Positions 61,804-64,000 of a stretch of 64,000 bases of DNA are shown here, one piece after another. The translations under genes were made by a program, and so were the position numbers. How positions within the stretch are numbered: the stretch's first letter is position 1; the number at the start of each line of letters is the position of its first letter. The stretch lies in the NCBI RefSeq assembly GCF_016863475.1, contig NZ_BOOY01000036.1, positions 1-64,000 of the forward strand. The letters run 5' to 3'. Origin of the DNA: Spirilliplanes yamanashiensis. GTDB lineage: Bacteria; Actinomycetota; Actinomycetes; Mycobacteriales; Micromonosporaceae. The notes under the pieces are model-generated. The model made no database searches. It worked only from the letters and a program-made list of their open reading frames with translations, and had not been told where the DNA came from.

Positions 61804-62919
61804 GTGACGCCTGCCGATTACGCCGAAGAGCTCAAGTCCCTGGACGCCGTCCTGCGCAACATCGAGAACGTGCTCGATCTCGATCGGCTGCACAAGGACA
61901 AGGCCGACCTGGAGGAGCAGGCGTCCGCGCCGGACCTGTGGAACGACCAGGCCCGCGCGCAGGAGGTCAACACCCGCCTGGCCTACGTCGCCGGTGAGAT
62001 CAGCCGGCTCGAGAAGCTGCGCACCCGGCTCGACGACGCCGGCCTGCTGCTGGAGATGGCGCAGGACGCGGGCGACGACGACTCCATCGCCGAGGTGGGC
62101 GCCGAGCTGGTCGGCCTGCGCAAGTCCGTCGAGGAGATGGAGGTCCGCACGCTGCTGTCCGGCGAGTACGACTCCCGCGAGGCGGTCGTGGCGATCCGGG
62201 CGGGCGCGGGTGGCGTGGACGCGGCCGACTTCGCCGAGATGCTGCTGCGCATGTACCTGCGCTGGGCCGAGCGGCACGGCTACCCGACCGAGGTCTACGA
62301 CACCTCGTACGCGGAGGAGGCGGGCCTGAAGTCGGCGACGTTCGCCGTCAAGGCCCCGTACGCGTTCGGCACGCTCAGTGTCGAGTCGGGCACGCACCGT
62401 CTCGTGCGCATCAGCCCGTTCGACAACCAGGGCCGGCGCCAGACCAGCTTCGCCGGCGTCGAGGTCATGCCGGTCGTGGCGCAGACGGACCACATCGACA
62501 TCCCGGAGAACGAGGTCCGGGTCGACGTCTACCGCTCGTCCGGCCCCGGCGGACAGTCCGTCAACACGACCGACTCCGCGGTGCGGCTCACCCACATCCC
62601 CACCGGCATCGTCGTGACCTGCCAGAACGAGAAGAGCCAGCTGCAGAACAAGGCGTCCGCCATGCGGGTGCTCCAGGCCCGGCTGCTCGAGCGCAAGCGG
62701 CAGGAGGAGCAGGCGAAGATGGAGGGCCTGAAGCAGGACACCACCGGCTCGTGGGGCGACCAGATGCGCTCGTACGTCCTGCACCCGTATCAGATGGTGA
62801 AGGATCTGCGAACCGAGCAGGAGACGGGCAATCCGTCCGCGGTCTTCGACGGCGAGATCGACTCGTTCATCGAGGCGGGGATCAAGTGGCGCAAGCAGAC
62901 CGAACTGGGCGACGCGTAG
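61804..62919 (+). CDS. prfB: Peptide chain release factor 2
   Basis: 371 residues. It terminates translation at UGA and UAA. The recognition tripeptide SPF is at 204-206 ([14 protein letters not shown]) and the catalytic GGQ at 249-251 ([22 protein letters not shown]). It is encoded in one uninterrupted frame: the programmed +1 frameshift of many bacteria is absent, as is usual in actinobacteria. It precedes ftsE-ftsX, a conserved arrangement. Confidence 0.96.
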   Translation: MTPADYAEELKSLDAVLRNIENVLDLDRLHKDKADLEEQASAPDLWNDQARAQEVNTRLAYVAGEISRLEKLRTRLDDAGLLLEMAQDAGDDDSIAEVGAELVGLRKSVEEMEVRTLLSGEYDSREAVVAIRAGAGGVDAADFAEMLLRMYLRWAERHGYPTEVYDTSYAEEAGLKSATFAVKAPYAFGTLSVESGTHRLVRISPFDNQGRRQTSFAGVEVMPVVAQTDHIDIPENEVRVDVYRSSGPGGQSVNTTDSAVRLTHIPTGIVVTCQNEKSQLQNKASAMRVLQARLLERKRQEEQAKMEGLKQDTTGSWGDQMRSYVLHPYQMVKDLRTEQETGNPSAVFDGEIDSFIEAGIKWRKQTELGDA

Positions 62920-63019
62920 ATCATTACTCTGGGTGGTCGGGGTCACCTTGTCGGTGATAACTGCACCCCAACGTCGGTGCGGTCACGCTGGACGGCGTCA
63001 GATCCCCGACCCACCGGAC

Positions 63020-63047
63020 TTGGCGATTTCGTTACACCGCGTAGACT
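63020..63047 (+). promoter_or_regulatory. Promoter of ftsE-ftsX
   Basis: TTGGCG (63020-63025), a 16-bp spacer, and TAGACT (63042-63047), ending 8 nt before GTG 63056. It is the best-formed promoter in the window and implies a leaderless ftsE mRNA. Confidence 0.55.
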
Positions 63048-63055
63048 CCACCCTC

Positions 63056-63736
63056 GTGATTCAGCTCGACAGTGTGACGAAGACGTATCCGAAGGCATCG
63101 CGGCCTTCGCTCGACAATGTCTCGGTCGGGATCGAGAAGGGTGAGTTCGTCTTCTTCATCGGGCCCTCCGGCTCGGGGAAGTCGACCATCATCAAGCTCC
63201 TGCTGCACGAGGTGCAGCCGACCAGCGGCAAGGTCATGGTCAACGCCAAGGACGTGACCTCGATGCGGTCGTGGAAGATCCCCCACTTCCGCCGCTCGAT
63301 CGGTTGTGTCTTCCAGGACTTCCGGCTGCTGCCCAACCGCACCGCCTACGAGAACGTGGCGTTCGCGCTCGAGGTGATCGGCAAGACCAAGGCCGTCGCC
63401 CGGCGCGTCGTGCCCGAGGTCCTCGAGCTGGTCGGCCTGGGCGGCAAGGAGCACCGGTACCCGCACGAGCTGTCGGGCGGCGAGCAGCAGCGCGTCGCCG
63501 TGGCGCGGGCGTTCGTCAACCGGCCGCTGATCCTGCTGGCCGACGAGCCCACGGGTAACCTCGACCCGGACACGTCGATCGAGATCATGCGCCTGCTGGA
63601 CCGGATCAACCGGACCGGCACCACGGTCGTGATGGTCACGCACGACTCGAACATCGTGAACCAGATGCGCCGCCGGGTCATCGAGATCGAGAGCGGCAGG
63701 ATCGTCCGCGACCAGGCTCGCGGCGTCTACGGCTAG
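63056..63736 (+). CDS. ftsE: Cell division ATP-binding protein FtsE
   Basis: 226 residues. Walker A GPSGSGKS is at 36-43, the signature [15 protein letters not shown] near 140, and Walker [14 protein letters not shown]. With FtsX it forms an ABC-type complex that transmits septal signals to peptidoglycan hydrolases. GTG 63056 ([24 protein letters not shown]) is the family N-terminus and has a promoter 8 nt upstream; ATG-like starts earlier in frame add an unrelated 41-residue leader. ftsX begins 52 bp downstream. Confidence 0.95.
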   Translation: MIQLDSVTKTYPKASRPSLDNVSVGIEKGEFVFFIGPSGSGKSTIIKLLLHEVQPTSGKVMVNAKDVTSMRSWKIPHFRRSIGCVFQDFRLLPNRTAYENVAFALEVIGKTKAVARRVVPEVLELVGLGGKEHRYPHELSGGEQQRVAVARAFVNRPLILLADEPTGNLDPDTSIEIMRLLDRINRTGTTVVMVTHDSNIVNQMRRRVIEIESGRIVRDQARGVYG

Positions 63737-63788
63737 ACCCGGTTCCGCCGGCTGACATCACTGATCCGCGGAGTCCGGAAGGAACCCG

Positions 63789-64000
63789 ATGCGTTTCAAG
63801 TACGTCCTCAACGAGGTCCTCGTCGGTCTCTGGCGCAACGTCACGATGACGATCGCCATGATCATCACCATGACGTTCTCCCTGCTCGGCCTGGGCGTCA
63901 GCGTCCTGGGCTACATGCAGGTCGACCAGATGCAGGACTTCTACTACGGCGAGATCCGCGTCGCCATCTTCCTCAACGACGACGTCACGGAGGCGGAGCG
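63789..64000 (+). CDS. ftsX: Cell division protein FtsX (5' part)
   Basis: Only the first ~70 residues lie in the window. MRFKYVLNEVLVGLWRNVTMTIAMIITMTFSLLGLGVSVLGY is the cytoplasmic N-terminus and first membrane segment of FtsX. QVDQMQDFYYGEIRVAIFLNDDVTEAE opens the large extracytoplasmic domain. ATG has AAGGAA upstream. It pairs with FtsE. Confidence 0.93.
   Translation, partial: MRFKYVLNEVLVGLWRNVTMTIAMIITMTFSLLGLGVSVLGYMQVDQMQDFYYGEIRVAIFLNDDVTEAE

Noticed and set aside
61804-62919. Programmed frameshift in prfB
   Set aside because: The frame is continuous from GTG to the end and no in-frame early TGA is present, so no recoding is needed.
59224-62946. A 1240-residue minus-strand open frame
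   Set aside because: It is antisense to pruA, padR and prfB, has shadow composition (His/Arg/Val-rich) and no recognisable domain.

Overview
The window is very GC-rich with almost purely G/C third codon positions. It carries a set of genes typical of mycelial actinobacteria: coenzyme F420 synthesis (fbiA, fbiB, a fused fbiC), whiB, mtrA-mtrB-lpqB, secA with a zinc tail, an XRE/DUF5753 plus DUF397 pair, and SUKH and WXG100-type genes. Gene content and order suggest an Actinomycetota genome, most probably Micromonosporaceae (Actinoplanes-like). That placement is inference. Much of the block parallels, from memory, the Mycobacterium tuberculosis region running from secA1 through lpqB-mtrB-mtrA, sahH, manA and pmmA to whiB2, fbiA, fbiB and the GDP-mannose pyrophosphorylase gene.

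Layout. 1-4264: a membrane protein with TQV repeats, a hotdog thioesterase, acetoacetyl-CoA synthetase and a TIGR03089 protein. 4454-6771: a GT4 glycosyltransferase and mannose-1-phosphate guanylyltransferase. 6835-9396: Nudix hydrolase, fbiB and fbiA. 9544-13907: a Pro/Gln-rich membrane protein, a tandem-repeat spacer and fbiC with an unusual repeat-bearing N-terminus. 14181-15569: whiB, a zincin-like protein and DUF3499. 15726-19649: a polyamine-type ABC transporter operon. 19691-25224: small hypothetical genes, a TPR-like protein, a glycosyltransferase-like protein, and aldehyde dehydrogenase with DUF779 and a GAF regulator. 25315-31285: a polymorphic-toxin island. 31282-37032: endonuclease V and the mannose-phosphate operon (phosphomannomutase, Trm112-like, SIS isomerase, CDF transporter, manA). 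37308-38792: sahH. 39371-40484: XRE/DUF397 pair. 40608-43882: efeUOB iron uptake behind an iron box. 43941-49781: mtrA, mtrB, lpqB, comF-like and hpf. 49829-52116: two tandem-GNAT genes. 52301-55216: secA. 55401-61737: small regulators, rhodanese, proline catabolism (pruA) and PadR. 61804 to the end: prfB, ftsE and the start of ftsX.

The most unusual region is 25315-32046. A WXG100-like gene is translationally coupled to a 1310-residue secreted-toxin candidate with a CpnT-like N-terminus, a hydrophobic segment, a long Pro/Ser/Ala linker, a papain-fold (Tox-PL-like) Cys/His/Asp domain and a C-terminal RelA/SpoT-like domain. A small overlapping gene follows and is a candidate immunity gene. A divergent gene fuses a YwqJ-type deaminase to a SUKH-3 domain. 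Endonuclease V, a deaminated-base repair enzyme, is coupled to the end of the cassette.

Other points of note are an F420-0 glutamate ligase without the usual flavin domain, an in-frame 18-bp minisatellite in fbiC, structured leaders before hpf and sahH, a palindrome made of two DnaA boxes, and at least thirteen genes whose -10 element lies only 5-8 nt from the start codon (probable leaderless transcripts). No tRNA, rRNA, CRISPR array, insertion sequence or prophage was recognised.
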